Positions 1 to 10,527 of a stretch of DNA of 64,000 bases are shown here, piece by piece. The stretch is from Polytrichum commune (taxonomy: Eukaryota; Streptophyta; Polytrichopsida; Polytrichales; Polytrichaceae): NCBI GenBank assembly GCA_950295325.1, contig OX485805.1, forward strand, positions 14,373,501 through 14,437,500, given 5' to 3'. Position 1 is the stretch's first letter. Every line of letters begins with the position of its first letter. Under the pieces are notes generated by a model. It did not search any database, had not been told where the DNA came from, and saw only the letters and a program-made list of their open reading frames with translations. Both the position numbers and the translations under genes were made by a program.

Positions 1-324
1 TCCATTTCGTCTTGCTCAATTCTAATTACAAACCGCCCATGCAGTGTCACCATCAACACTAAACGTAAACCTAGCAGTATTTGGACATTGTAGATTTACA
101 ATGTTGTCATTACTGTCACTTACTAAGTGATTTTCATCCAAAGTTCAATCATCCATGTCAGAAATTCATTGCATAAATGTTAGGAGGCACAATATACCAA
201 AAGTGGATGAACTAAAACTAAATTGAGATGACACTGTTTGTAAAATTATTCTTAAGAAATGTCATTAGAAAAGTTGCCACAAGTGACATAAAGTATCATA
301 TATCACTAAATACAGTATTTTGTG
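1..324 (-). mobile_element. TA-flanked CACTAAATA-family MITE, cut by window start
   Basis: This stretch matches, part by part, the intact element at 32476-32849: the CGTCTTGCTC block near the start, the 'atttacaatgttg' block, 'catccaaagttcaatcatcc', 'agtgacataaa', and a terminal palindrome like ACTAAATACAGTATTTTGTG at 307-324. The left end is missing because the window starts inside the copy. No coding potential is visible. Membership of the family is seen in the sequence; the mariner-like class is inferred from the TA flanks of better-preserved copies. Confidence 0.6.
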
Positions 325-588
325 TGGTGATGCCCAAAACACTCTTGGTTTTTTCCTGGCAACCCACAAGTTTAGTGTGAACCTCATTAGATATTTGCAG
401 TTGCAGGGTCAAGACAGGTGGACCAATCAACCTGAATGGGCCTAGTGATCCACCAATCTCATTGGGTAGGCACTATAGATGTACATTGATTGTGACCAAG
501 TTGTACCCGTGAACGAAAGAAAGAGAACAAAATCTTCATGCTTAGTGATGGTATGGCATGCTAAGGATCACGTGGTCAATTTGCGTAA

Positions 589-877
589 GGGCTAGTTCAC
601 ATGGGGTCCTAAGTCCCAAGTGCGACTCATGTTACCAAGTCCCAACTCATGAGCCTCAAGTAATCACTAAAATATGGTTAAAGATCATTAAAGTCGCATC
701 TTGGTTATGTTATGAAAGTGTTGCCATGTAGGTATCCACGTCATAGTTGGGACTTAGGACTTGGGACCTGTGTGAAGTGGTAAGTCCCAACTTCCATGCT
801 CTCAACGGTTGAGACTGCATGGATTGACCTCGTGTGACTTGGGACTTAGGGACTCATCACCCCGTGTGAACCGACCC
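589..877. mobile_element. Tourist-like MITE (PIF/Harbinger type), 289 bp
   Basis: The ends are inverted: the left starts GGGCTAGTTCACATGGGG and the right, read in reverse complement, starts GGGTCGGTTCACACGGGG. Both arms then carry AAGTCCCAAGT. The element is flanked on both sides by TAA (586-588 and 878-880), the 3-bp target duplication typical of PIF/Harbinger MITEs. It is non-coding. The arms are imperfect, so the insertion is not very recent. Confidence 0.72.
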
Positions 878-880
878 TAA

Positions 881-1860
881 GACTTGTGTTTGGGCTTGTG
901 TTCTTGGGCTCCTCTATTGGGAGGGGGGGGGTTAGTGTTCCCGAATCGCCAACTTATAAGCTCCCATTTATGTCAAACCTGATATCAACTCCAAAGTGTT
1001 ATGGGATTGATCTGAATTTCAACCTCACACACCTGAGTAGTCAGTATAAGGGAACAAACAACCAACTAAAAATCAAAATAAAAATAAAAGACTTTGCCTT
1101 ATACACATGAAGATGCCATAACCAAGAATGGAATTCTAGACCAACATTGATTCTCTTGAGTCTTCAACCGGTCTTGATCCTTCAATGACCAACACTCGTA
1201 AGTTAAATATTCCTAATTAAACACATTGGAAGTCTAGTAGCCCGTGTCCACAACCGTTTTAGCGGACCACCAGAGTGTGGTTGAATAGCAGCTTGTGCTT
1301 TAACTACATACGAGCACCTTCAACCCACTAATACCTATAATCTAGTTCCACCCACCCAGCCTTAGCTTGGGTCAGATCAAAATGATGATTGATTGCGGGG
1401 GATAGAAAGAATGGGTTGATGAGCACGTACCCTTCCATAATAATTGTCACGAGGTCACACAGCAGCATGTTTCAACCTGTGCTCGAGATATTGCAACGAC
1501 GAGTGTCTCTGCGCCGAGTGGCATCCGAGAGAGGAGAGGAGGTCAGGCCCCACCCGCGTCCTTCTTCCGTTCATAGACGTGCCTCATGATAGTGGCTCAG
1601 TAATAAGATAGTGTCCTTAGACGAACTTCTAACAAGGAGGAGGGCGGGTCATCTCTCTCGATCGTCTGCCAAATAGCAGTCGTTGTGTAGAAGTACCACC
1701 TCCTCATCAAAGGCCACCTCACATCAGTGCATAATAATCGCTGGCGCCTCCCCGGTCCTACCAATAAGCCCTCACCCCCATATATTGTCAGGGCACCCAA
1801 TCGTACCTTGCCATCATCACATTTCAACTGCACACTGAGCGAATTCAACGTCGTTCAACT
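881..1860. other. Intergenic, no recognised gene
   Basis: This spacer lies between the MITE and the candidate plus-strand gene. It holds a run of G at about 921-930 and an A-rich patch at 1068-1090. An open stretch at 1389-1589 (66 codons) and one at 1848-1597 on the minus strand have somewhat gene-like composition, but I recognise no domain or clear splice pair. They could be upstream exons of the gene that ends at 3208. Confidence 0.4.
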
Positions 1861-2334
1861 CTTCAGATGCCTGTAAGGACTGGACCTGCCCAGCCGTTTC
1901 AGCATCTTGATGTTGAAGAATTGAATGGCGGGCCTGTCGCGGACGTGGAGGTCGGGTTGATCAATCAGTGGAGCCAACATAACTACTCCGCACAAGAGCA
2001 TCGTCGTTTCTTTTCTTTCGACGTTTGTGGTATTACGCGGGCTACCACCTCTGATCTGATAGGGTTGCGACAATTTCAGTTACGCGGGACGTGTGCTTTG
2101 GGAACCTCGTATAACTCGTTCATGGAAGCGTATATCGTTCAGTTTCCAGAACCACGAGCAAGGATCGGAGATGCATTGGGCGGCCTCGTGTGAATACGTA
2201 AAGTTGGAAGGTGAAAACATTGAGGAGGAAGCCTTTTGAAATTCTGCGACTTTTTGGTTTTGAAAGTCGATATGATCCCGTAATTAGCATCGTCAGAAGC
2301 ATCAGAGAGGCTGCCTCGCTCATATTGCTCCGGT
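1861..2334 (+). pseudogene. Coding-like but broken stretch upstream of exon 2413-2635
   Basis: Two overlapping reading frames look protein-like. One is an open frame 1867-2193 (108 codons, with DVEVGLINQWSQHNYSAQE). The other starts near 2138 (with HWAASCEYVKLEGENIEEEA) and hits TGA in a run of four T at 2234-2237. If one base of that run is ignored, the frame continues (FEILRLFGFESRYDPVISI) to about 2332, where CTCCG is followed by the donor-like GTGAGA. This pattern suggests a gene with a one-base frameshift, or an intron I have not placed correctly. I recognise no family. Confidence 0.3.
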
Positions 2335-2412
2335 GAGATTAAGTTGAGATGAATCAGCCATAAACCTATACGGAGGCAGGTTTTTACCGGAACTCCTTCC
2401 TTCCTTGCACAG

Positions 2413-3208
2413 CCGCCACGAGTCTTGAGCTCAAGAGGAAACACTACGCAAGCCTCAAAATTTGACCAACCGACAATGGCCTCAGGCTCGGTAGACTGCC
2501 ACACTGGGATATCCTGGCTGCAAATACCAAAGATTATTGAGGGCTTTGCAGGCAGTAGTCCAGTTTACTTAGGAATCTTGCTGGACGCTTTGCAAAGGGA
2601 GGTCATGAATATGCTGCACCTTGCAGCAATCCAGAGTAAGTATGTCAGCTTGAGAGATGTAAGACTGTTCATGCAATGATTTGCGTGGGAGGAAGGAAGG
2701 AAGGAAAAAGGTTGGTTGGTTGGTCAGTTGGTTGGTTGTCAGCGCATTTCAGAATTGTTTTTAATATAAGTTATTTTTTTGAGCTCGAAAGTGTCAACAA
2801 CAATTCTGATTAGATGCCACCGCGTTGAAGCTTGCGAAGGGGGGAAAAAAAGTTCATCAGGGGGCATCATCAGAAACTGTGAATTTTATTGTACTGTACC
2901 CGCTTCCGGCATATCTCGGATGCCTCAGTCTGCAAAAGTCTGCTGCAACAATGGCATCTTGGAACGAAAACACACTTTTTTTGAAAATTTCAACATTAGT
3001 CTGTCACGGCTCGTTGCAACCAACTTCCCCTCAGCTCATACACACATTTCAGAACCTTTTTGAAATGCGGCTATGGACGTCATCAACTGACGCTTTACAA
3101 CATCATAAGGAAAGGAAGAACCCTTTCGTATATACCAATGCAACAAAATATGCAGATTCTTACTTGCTAGACGCTGCATTGTGCAGAGGTTTTTGCATAC
3201 AATTGTGA
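2413..3208 (+). CDS. Candidate last two exons of an unrecognised plus-strand gene
   Basis: A pyrimidine-rich acceptor (CCTTCCTTCCTTGCACAG, ending 2412) opens a frame 2413-2635 that stops exactly at a consensus donor, GTAAGT at 2636. Translation includes GISWLQIPKIIEGFAGSSPV and LGILLDALQREVMNMLHLAA. An acceptor at 2812-2813 starts a second exon, 2814-3208, in the matching phase, with ETVNFIVLYPLPAYLGCLSL and a stop at 3206-3208. The intron would be 178 bp. The joined part gives about 205 residues. The family is unknown, and no membrane or catalytic motif stands out. The gene converges on the HMA gene, with about 560 bp between stop codons. The last 60 codons look less protein-like, so the true C-terminus may differ. 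The upstream exons are unclear and may be broken. Confidence 0.4.
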
Positions 3209-3771
3209 AGACAGTCTCATACATTCTCATATATTTCAGTTGTAGCAGAGATGTTTCTGCCGAAGATGACACGACAAATGCGCGACGACGCAGGCCATTT
3301 TGTAAAAGTGATTTGTAAAGTTAATTGTTTTACTATTGTACAGCTTGGTTTTGTGATCGCCGATATCAATGGTATGTAGATGATGCTTCACCATCATGCT
3401 GCAACTATAGTGTGTGCGAGCACACCCTTTTCTTTCTTAGCTTCTTAGCCTTTCCTTTATGGATGTGCCTCTGCCCTTTCACTGGATTGCACCAGATAAC
3501 TGATAACCCGAGTAAATACTCTACCACGGTGAGATCGACTTGGTATCAAAATTGGAGTGCGCAACCTCCAAAAACACATGCTGATTGCATGATCTCATCA
3601 AAACTTTGGAGTGATGATACTTGTAGCGATGTGAAACGGAGGAGAAGGAGAGCCTCCTAGAGAGGTCTGTATGTACATGCCTCCTTCCTTCCAACGCACA
3701 TGGCTTGCTGATCAAGCTCTCCAAACCCACAAATACAATGCGCCAGACAACATATGTTGGCTGTGGAACAT
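3209..3771. other. Intergenic space between convergent stop codons
   Basis: This is probably occupied by the 3' untranslated regions of the plus-strand candidate gene and of the HMA gene. It has mixed composition with no repeat. Open frames at 3325-3660 and 3775-3521 face each other and look like shadows. Confidence 0.4.
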
Positions 3772-5203
3772 TCAATAGTCGGAGATGACACGCTTCATGT
3801 AGTGCGGGTTCTCATATCCATAAGATTGACTGGGTCTGTAGGACGAGGAGCTGTAGTCTTGATGCTGATCGTAATCCCCATAAGGAGACGATCTGCTTTC
3901 CTGTTGCTCGCGTGATCCATAAGAATGCTGGTACGGATCGTTGTAATATGCACTGCCTCCATAACCCTCGTAGCGCGGTTGCAAATCTCGATCTTCACTC
4001 ACTGCCTCGGGATATCTGTAAGAAGAGTAAGGGGAGACATCCGCGGTCACGTAGGACGGGGTATACTGATTGTAGTAGGACCCTCGATCCCTATCGTAAG
4101 CAGATGTGTGAGGAGATGCGGCCGAGGAGGAGGGCTCGCACGTGCTGTCATCCTCATACGAGTGGTGGTGGTGTGCATCTTCATCTTCTTCCTCTTCCTC
4201 TTCCCGCACGGGAGAGTGTTCTATGAAGGAGGAGGTGTCCTCTTGGTGGTGTTGGTGGTGGCTTTCGCCGCCGTCGTGGTGCTCCGAACCGTGCTGGCTG
4301 TAGGTGACCTCCTCCTCAGCGTTGTACGACCGGCCGGTCTTGGACTGGATGAAGTCGATGAATGCTTGGCTGTAGATCTTGGAGGTGTAGAACTCGGATT
4401 TTTTCTTGAACTTCTGGGCTTTCTTGAGCACGACTTGCGGGTCGACTTTGCCCGTCACGGTGACCTTGGATGTGAGCTTGTCAGCTGCAACACTCGTAAC
4501 ACCTGCGTAATTTGACAGGACGCAAAACACATGTCAGGTTGTGCACAGGGCAGTTTGTTTCATTAAGCTTAACATTTCGGATTTCAATCAATAGTAATAC
4601 CCATCCTACAACACATTGCAAGAATCTTGAAGAGCGGTGGTGATGGTCAGAAGGCTTACCATCTAGTTTCTGGAGAGTTTCTCTTGCTTTGGTTTCGCAT
4701 TTGCTGCAACACATAGGCACCTTCAACTCAATCTCCTGCAAAAAGTTCGGCATCAAGTCAGTCAGACATTCAATCACCAAGAGGAATAAACACAACATCC
4801 AAACGTCCGAAAAAGATTCTCTTTGCGCACGTAACGCAAGGCATATAGACAAAATTGGGTTAGCTACAATGATGAAGGCAAATAAACCGTGGCATACCGG
4901 ATGCACTTTGTGATTTCTGGGACGCGGCTCCCTCGTCTCGCGAGGACTGCTGTAGCTCGCAGCGCGAGCGGGCGGGGCTGAGTCATCATACGGTGTTTTG
5001 GGGTAGTGGCTGTAAGGTGGAACCGACTTGGCGGATCGAGGCAGCTCCGGGTGGCGGCTGTAAGTTGGCAATCCAGGGAAGGAGAAGGCAGGCGCATCAT
5101 AATAGTTGGAGTACAAGTTATCAGAGTAGTAAGGTTCACGGAACTCGGGAGGGGATAGCCAAGGGGAATCTGGTCTGCAGTAGAAAACCTGTAACCAAAT
5201 CAT
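3772..5203 (-). CDS. HMA-domain metal-binding protein (HIPP/HPP family), three exons
   Basis: Proposed exons are 5203-4898, 4735-4660 and 4502-3772, with GT-AG introns of 162 bp (phase 0) and 157 bp (phase 1). The product is 370 residues. Residues 1-102 are rich in Pro, Tyr and Ser. An HMA fold spans about 103-166 (EIELKVPMC, helix, then VTSVAADKL, KVTVTGKVD and a Lys-rich helix to SEFY). The metal site is M110-C-C-S-K-C115, so C112 and C115 form the CxxC. The second intron splits the Gly codon of L-D-G-V. The tail has two His clusters (about 202-214 and 238-241), an acidic run (228-236) and a Tyr/Ser/Gln-rich end, finishing VISDY. Family members are small cytosolic or membrane-associated metal chaperones; here the C-terminal CaaX prenylation box is absent. 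The start is uncertain: ATG at 5203 is used, but CAG/GTTTTC at 5191-5184 resembles an acceptor with a CTAAC branch point upstream, so a short first exon is possible. Confidence 0.85.
4503..4659 (-). other. Intron 2 of the HMA gene
   Basis: The donor is GTAAGC directly after G4660, and the acceptor is ACGCAG ending at 4503. It is phase 1, splitting a Gly codon between the first helix and second strand of the HMA domain. Only removal of this interval joins the two halves of the domain in frame. Confidence 0.85.
4736..4897 (-). other. Intron 1 of the HMA gene
   Basis: The donor is GTATGC after the CCG codon ending at 4898; the acceptor is CTTTTTGCAG ending at 4736. It is phase 0 and lies just before the first beta strand of the HMA domain. 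The reading frame is open through the intron except for non-conserved sequence, so the boundary rests on the splice signals and on where the domain begins. Confidence 0.75.
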
Positions 5204-6300
5204 CCATCCATTCCACTTAGGTTAGAAACACCATCGTCACCTCTGTATCATCTACTCACACACACAAGATTCCTCTGCCAGATCCCTGCCTACCTAAATG
5301 GTTGGTTCCTAAACCAACCCACATCTGTCTGTCTAAACTACGCACATAAAATCCGCTCCCATTTCTGTCTATCTCGTCTCTCTCAAACAGACATACACAC
5401 AAACGACTGTGCGAGATGCATCCCTACATGCCTGCCCGACTGCTCCAATGCTTGCTAGCGTACACAACCCACATCACGACCAAAGCCCCTCGACCCCCGT
5501 CTGATCTCTCGCACACAGACACATGCACACACGTACTGAGATTTCTGCCTGCCTGAATGCTAGCCTACATGACCATTCCGGTTGGTTTGTCTTATTTCCT
5601 AAGCTAACCCCAGTTAGCCCATGCACCAATGAGAGCCACCCACCTCTCTCATCAGCATCGTCATGTAGCCTGATCGCTACTGAACCTCTTAACGCAATCG
5701 AGAGAGAACCGAACCTTCTGCGATCCAACAGAAGCAGCAGCACCGTGCTCCTTCTCCTACTCCTCCTACTGCTCCTCCACCGCCGCCCCTCCGCCTCCGC
5801 CTCAGCCTCCACAGCGGCAACGTCAGCGGCGGCACACGACCTTAGCAAAGAACTGGTGAACCCACATGGTGAACGGAAGAAAAACCTCCTCACCATACAC
5901 TCGCTGATTCTCACTCTTTCCAGACACCCCGCCACCACCCCACCACTGCTCCTCCTCTTCTCCCCCACCTTGACCTTAATCTTAACCCTCAACCTTGCCT
6001 GGTTCTTCACCTTCGCCTTCGCCTTCGCCTTCACCAAGCCAGCATTCGAAGACCAACCCCACCTTCCTTCACCTTCACCTTCACCTCTAATCCCTGCAGG
6101 CAACAAAAATGTGCGACAATGAACACAAGATGAATGTTGGTGTGCCGGGAGGGAGCGTCAGCGAGAGAGAGAGACAGAGACAGAGACCGAGAGAGAGAGA
6201 GAGAGACAGACGGACAGACGGACAGATTCGGAGAGGGGAGGGGAAGCGAGGAGAAGAAAAAGAGATGGGAATTGGGCACGGAGTGAGTTTAAAGGCGGAA
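5204..6300 (-). promoter_or_regulatory. Probable 5' leader, leader intron and promoter-proximal region of the HMA gene
   Basis: On the minus strand, 6260-6150 is a long CT-rich tract (CTCTCTCTCTCTC blocks), typical of plant 5' leaders. It is followed by TTTTTGTTGCCTGCAG at about 6112-6097, a good splice acceptor. Further down are purine hexamer repeats (GAAGGC/GAAGGT, 6080-6005) and a GGAGGA/GCGGAG block (5820-5750). The open frames here (6106-5474, 5523-6122) are products of this low complexity and show no domain. I could not find a convincing TATA box or the exact transcription start. Confidence 0.4.
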
Positions 6301-7592
6301 GGGGCTGAGGAGATGACGATGAACAAACAGCGCCACTCAGACAGTGGCCCGATCAACACTCCAACCCGATTCCTGGGAGCTATAAGATCGCGAGGAGCGA
6401 TGGGTTCGGAAGCCTGGCAAGCCAGGGTCGGGCTGCGGGTAAGTAGTCGATCGGGTTTGCGACCGACTAGTGGGGGGGGGATGGGAAGGTGGTGGGGTCT
6501 GTGGGCCAAGAGCGGGTCCCACGTGGCGACCCCGTCAGCCCTCACAAGTGGGCTATGTGGGGCCCTCATCTGTCCCCCTCCGAAATAGCCCCCAGCCCAC
6601 TATTTTGTATTTCCGGGCGCCTGCTTTCGCTCCTTTCGGGAATCCCAAGCCACACCACAATCATTTTCCTTCTCCCATTCCGCTGCCCCATTTTTAGTGG
6701 GTCCAACTAAGCACACCCCACTACGACGTAGTGTGGTGACATTAGTCCACCTGGCATCCACGACTCTACTAATAAAAACTGCCCATGGAACTGCCACACA
6801 TGATTTCATGCTCAGAGGCCGCAGGCTATTTTAATAACCCATCACAAGTCTTGGGATGCGCACCCCTACGTCGTAGTACACTAACTCATTAATTGATGCA
6901 TGATTTCATAGGGGCCCGGCACCTTGTGACCCTCATCAGATGATATTTTGTTCAAACAAAGCGGGAAAATCATTGGCAGGCCAGAGAAAGCAACATCATT
7001 TTTTTTAATTAAAACCCCAACCCCGGAGCCGCCGGGCCACGGAGCCCCCCTTCCCTTCCCTTTCCTTACTATAATAAGTATCTCCACTAAATTAACAAGC
7101 AGCCTTGGTGATCCTCCTCTCCACTAACTCAACCCTAATTAACTACCCCGGCTGCTGATGATTCTTCTTCGTATGGGGAAAGCAGCTGACGACTGTAGCA
7201 ACAGAGGGGAGTCAGTCATGTGGCGCTGTGATAATTAGATTCTGTTGTAGCTGAGGGCCAGTGGCCCCCTCCCCTCCCCTGACATTCTAGTCTGCGCTTA
7301 TAGACTACTACATAATTACACGCTGCAGGGAAGTACTGACTACTGACTACACTCCTGTACTCACTCCTCCGCTCTAACCCCACTAGCTAGCCTTAGCCTT
7401 CGCCTTAGTGCCACTCCCACTAAAAACTAGTGCATGGCCCACTTAATCCACCATGTGCAGGCGCCATTATCTGGAACCATAGGTAACACCCCTGCAGTAA
7501 AGATAATCGATGCAGGTGGTGAATCCAGTGGCACATACAGGGGTTGGGTGGAGGCATCCAAGGACGGTTGGCACGCTTGTATGTACACTTAC
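6301..7592. other. Intergenic, no recognised gene
   Basis: GC-rich patches (6420-6600, 7015-7060) alternate with AT-rich sequence. A strong donor-like GGGTAAGTAG lies on the plus strand at 6438-6447, without a supporting frame. The 160-codon frames at 6087-6588 on both strands overlap simple GAGA and G-run sequence and are not credible genes. Confidence 0.4.
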
Positions 7593-7594
7593 TA

Positions 7595-7932
7595 CACTAA
7601 ATAGGTAGATTAGTGTTGGAAACACTAATAGTCGACAAAAACGCTAAATGTAAATTGTCTCTATAGTGTTAGAACACTAAATGTCAACTCTAACACTATT
7701 TGTACTAAGTAGTAACTTTAAATATTTACATGAGCGCATTTAGTGTTAGATGATATTTTGTAAATCTTGGAATGACGAATTGAAGGAAGAAGAATATGAG
7801 AACCTCGTAAAAAGTATAATTTGTTCAAACCCTATTCAAACACTAATTGTAATATCAGTTGAAAATTAGTGTTTTAGGTAACTATTGCATCTAACACTAA
7901 TCTTCATCTAACACTAATCTACCTATTTAGTG
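7595..7932. mobile_element. TA-flanked MITE with CACTAAATAGG ends, 338 bp
   Basis: Perfect 23-bp terminal inverted repeats begin CACTAAATAGGTAGATTAGT at both ends and are bordered by TA (7593-7594 and 7933-7934). The inside is AT-rich and carries many further copies of ACACTAA/TTAGTGT in both orientations. It is related to the element at 53284-53588. TA borders suggest a mariner/Stowaway-type origin; the CACTA-like first bases are not backed by a 3-bp duplication. Confidence 0.72.
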
Positions 7933-7934
7933 TA

Positions 7935-9694
7935 GTGTGGACCACCAACGAACAACTCTCACCAGCAGGGGGGTTGCTTGGATCTAGGCGAACCAACCCA
8001 TACACTCGTTCCTTTTTTAATGCCTAAACGGTTGCCTCCAAGGAACCAGTGTACGGGTTGGTTCACCCCATTCGGGCTCCTTGTAGCTCCAATTTGGCCA
8101 ATGGATGTAACTAGTGTTGATGGGAATTGTTCATTGGTGGTCCGTATTAGTAAGCGTGGGTTAGCTATGAGTAAGTAGGCGTGGATACTCTTTGAGTTGG
8201 GCCCCCGCCAATCTTACCGAGGTAAAGTTGAGATCCAATGAACAAGGGTATGTCCACAACACTTACTGAAGGGGAGGGGGTGAAAACATTGATTGCTATT
8301 GTACATCTTGCATGTTTCTATTTTTAGATTGTGTAACTCCTACTCGGGACCAGAGACCTTGAATTGGTTCGGTGTGTTTATATTGGCATGAAGAATTAAT
8401 CAAGTTATAAGGGGGGTAGGTTCTTATTATTACCCCTTTTGTGAGCCTTTGGGAAACGAAACTATCCCAATATGTATGTGGTTGTTTCGTTTCGCTTGGG
8501 TAGGCATTTAAACTAGTGTGGGATCCTTGATGTCAATTATGAAGTTGGATCAATTGAAAAGATAATATATCCATGTTATGTGATAGTTGATTGTGTTCTC
8601 GCCTCGAGGATGGTATGGGCCCGGGGGCGGACTCTTCATTTGGAAACCTAGATGACATGCATGGGTCACTATGAAATTTACCCCCTATACACGAGAAGTT
8701 TATCAAGAGAAAGAAATGTATAGGTATTAATGACAAGCTAGAAAATGGACTCATGTATTCATATTGATCTTTCCAATTTAATGTGATTAATACCTCCACT
8801 GTATATACAAAATATAAATCATGAATTAAAAACGACTTTATTACATGTGAAACTCATGATCACTCTCTAATGAGAAAGTCATTGAACATTTTTCCATCCA
8901 TAGCATATAACTCAATGATTGCATCCAACAGACAAAGACAAAAGGATAGTAACATAGCCACAATCCAAAGAATAAAACTGAAGGGAGCCCACGAGTACTC
9001 CAAGAGCCTCTAGCTTGTCTTGTAACCCGTATGTGAACCCTACGAAGAATGGACAAAGGAGTCATTGAGGACTATTATCATATGACAACAATGAATGAAA
9101 GTAACACATCTATTGTCAAACAAAAAATTCCTCTAAATCTCAAGGCCCCCTTTTGCACATCTACCTTTACTTCAACATTCTTCGCAAACTTTCTGAATGT
9201 ACACACTAGAGAAAAATGACACCCCTTTCTTATGTAAACTAAGCTATGATACCCCTTTTGAAGTACGCAACGCTATAATTGTTCACCGTACATCTCATTT
9301 CTTACCAACAAAGATCGAATCGATTGTTTGGACATTATAAAACATTAACATCTATACTTGGTAGAAAAAATACTTTGATAGTAAACAAATTTAGGATCGT
9401 GTAGCTCCAAATAGTAAGTGACATTAAATATCATACTTAGTGGAGCAAGAAGATATAACATCGCGTAATTATGGCATCTTCTTTTTTGGCACAAATTGAA
9501 AACCCAATTGCAAAAAGAACCCAAAATACAACCAACTAGGACAAAGTAGCGCAGTCCAAGTGGAATAAAGAAATAATGCCCATTTGCGGTTTACCCATCC
9601 AAGTGACAACTAAGGTACTCCAGGGGTCACAGTAAGATTTTTGACCCCCCAAGTCAAATCAAATTGCGTAATTCCAGACATCAAATGACACTAA
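7935..9694. other. Intergenic with decayed repeats
   Basis: No gene is recognised. Around 9340-9460 there is a degenerate member of the short family that ends in 'ccaaatagtaagtgac' plus 'attaaatatcatacttagtg'. The rest is AT-rich sequence without structure I can name. Confidence 0.4.
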
Positions 9695-10205
9695 TGCCCC
9701 TTCCCCACTTGACATTAGCTAAGCCTAAAAGTGGGTCCTTAAAACTGAGCTTCCGCACCATTGACATTATCTAGTGCCGAGCCTAGTTGGCAAATGATGT
9801 GGCATGGCTTAAAAGTGGAGGTTTTAAGCTAAAACTACCGACCCTCCCATCGGTACCTAGACATGAGGCAAGAAAATAGGACCTCTAAAAGTGTCGCCTC
9901 CCGCCCTTGTGATTGGTTGCTTTTAGTCTTAGCTATTAGGCCCCTCGGAGCTCCAATAACAAAAACCGATGGTAAGTATTAAGGCATTTGGGGATGGGAC
10001 AAAAACTATCCAACATTCATTGGTTGGTAGATAAAACAATGACCATGTGTGAAAGCTACTTAACTAAAACCTACTTGATAATATCCGGAGCAAGTTCTTG
10101 TAGGTGCATTGGGTTAGCCGGACGTGTCCGCTATAACCGAGGGAGCTTTACCCGGGTTTTAGGGAAGTCTTTGGTTATTTGCTAATGTCAAGTGGGGAAG
10201 GGGCA
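9695..10205 (+). mobile_element. 511-bp MITE, family TGCCCC (copy A)
   Basis: The left end TGCCCCTTCCCCACTTGACA is inverted at the right end, in a TIR of about 25 bp ending in TTAGC. Both sides carry TAA (9692-9694, 10206-10208). The inside contains the landmark 'aaaaaccgatggtaagtatt' near 9960. Two further copies lie within 1.4 kb downstream. It has no coding potential and so is a non-autonomous DNA transposon with a 3-bp duplication. Confidence 0.78.
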
Positions 10206-10527
10206 TAAGTACAACGTTCAGTGTAGTAGACCTTGGGGAGGGAGAGGATACGCACATTAACAATGTACAACCCGGGGGCTCCTATGTTTAGCTTAATGGA
10301 CCCCTAAAATTAGGTCTCTATGAGACACCTAAACCCTAAACCCACGATCCCGGTTTAGTCTAGTGGAACCCAATTGAAACGATTCAAACCAAACTCGGGA
10401 TAGACGGTTTTTCCTAACTCCGGCCCCCATTACAAGTCGCCGAAGAACCAAACCCCCCCCCCCCACCCGAGAGTCATCGGTGTGTGCATTGAAAACCATC
10501 GAAGTCCCAGTCTTCGTACATAACTTC

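Noticed and set aside
2139-2504. 121-codon minus-strand frame as the real gene
   Set aside because: The plus strand has consensus acceptor and donor sites and a phase-matched next exon over the same region; the minus frame has none.
5474-6588. Long opposed frames (up to 210 codons) upstream of the HMA gene
   Set aside because: They follow GAAGGC, GGAGGA and GAGAGA simple repeats, have repetitive products without domains and overlap each other on both strands.
7595-7932. En/Spm (CACTA) transposon on the basis of CACTA ends
   Set aside because: The 3 bases next to the ends differ (CTA and TAG); only TA is duplicated, as in the related copies, which fits a mariner-type event better.
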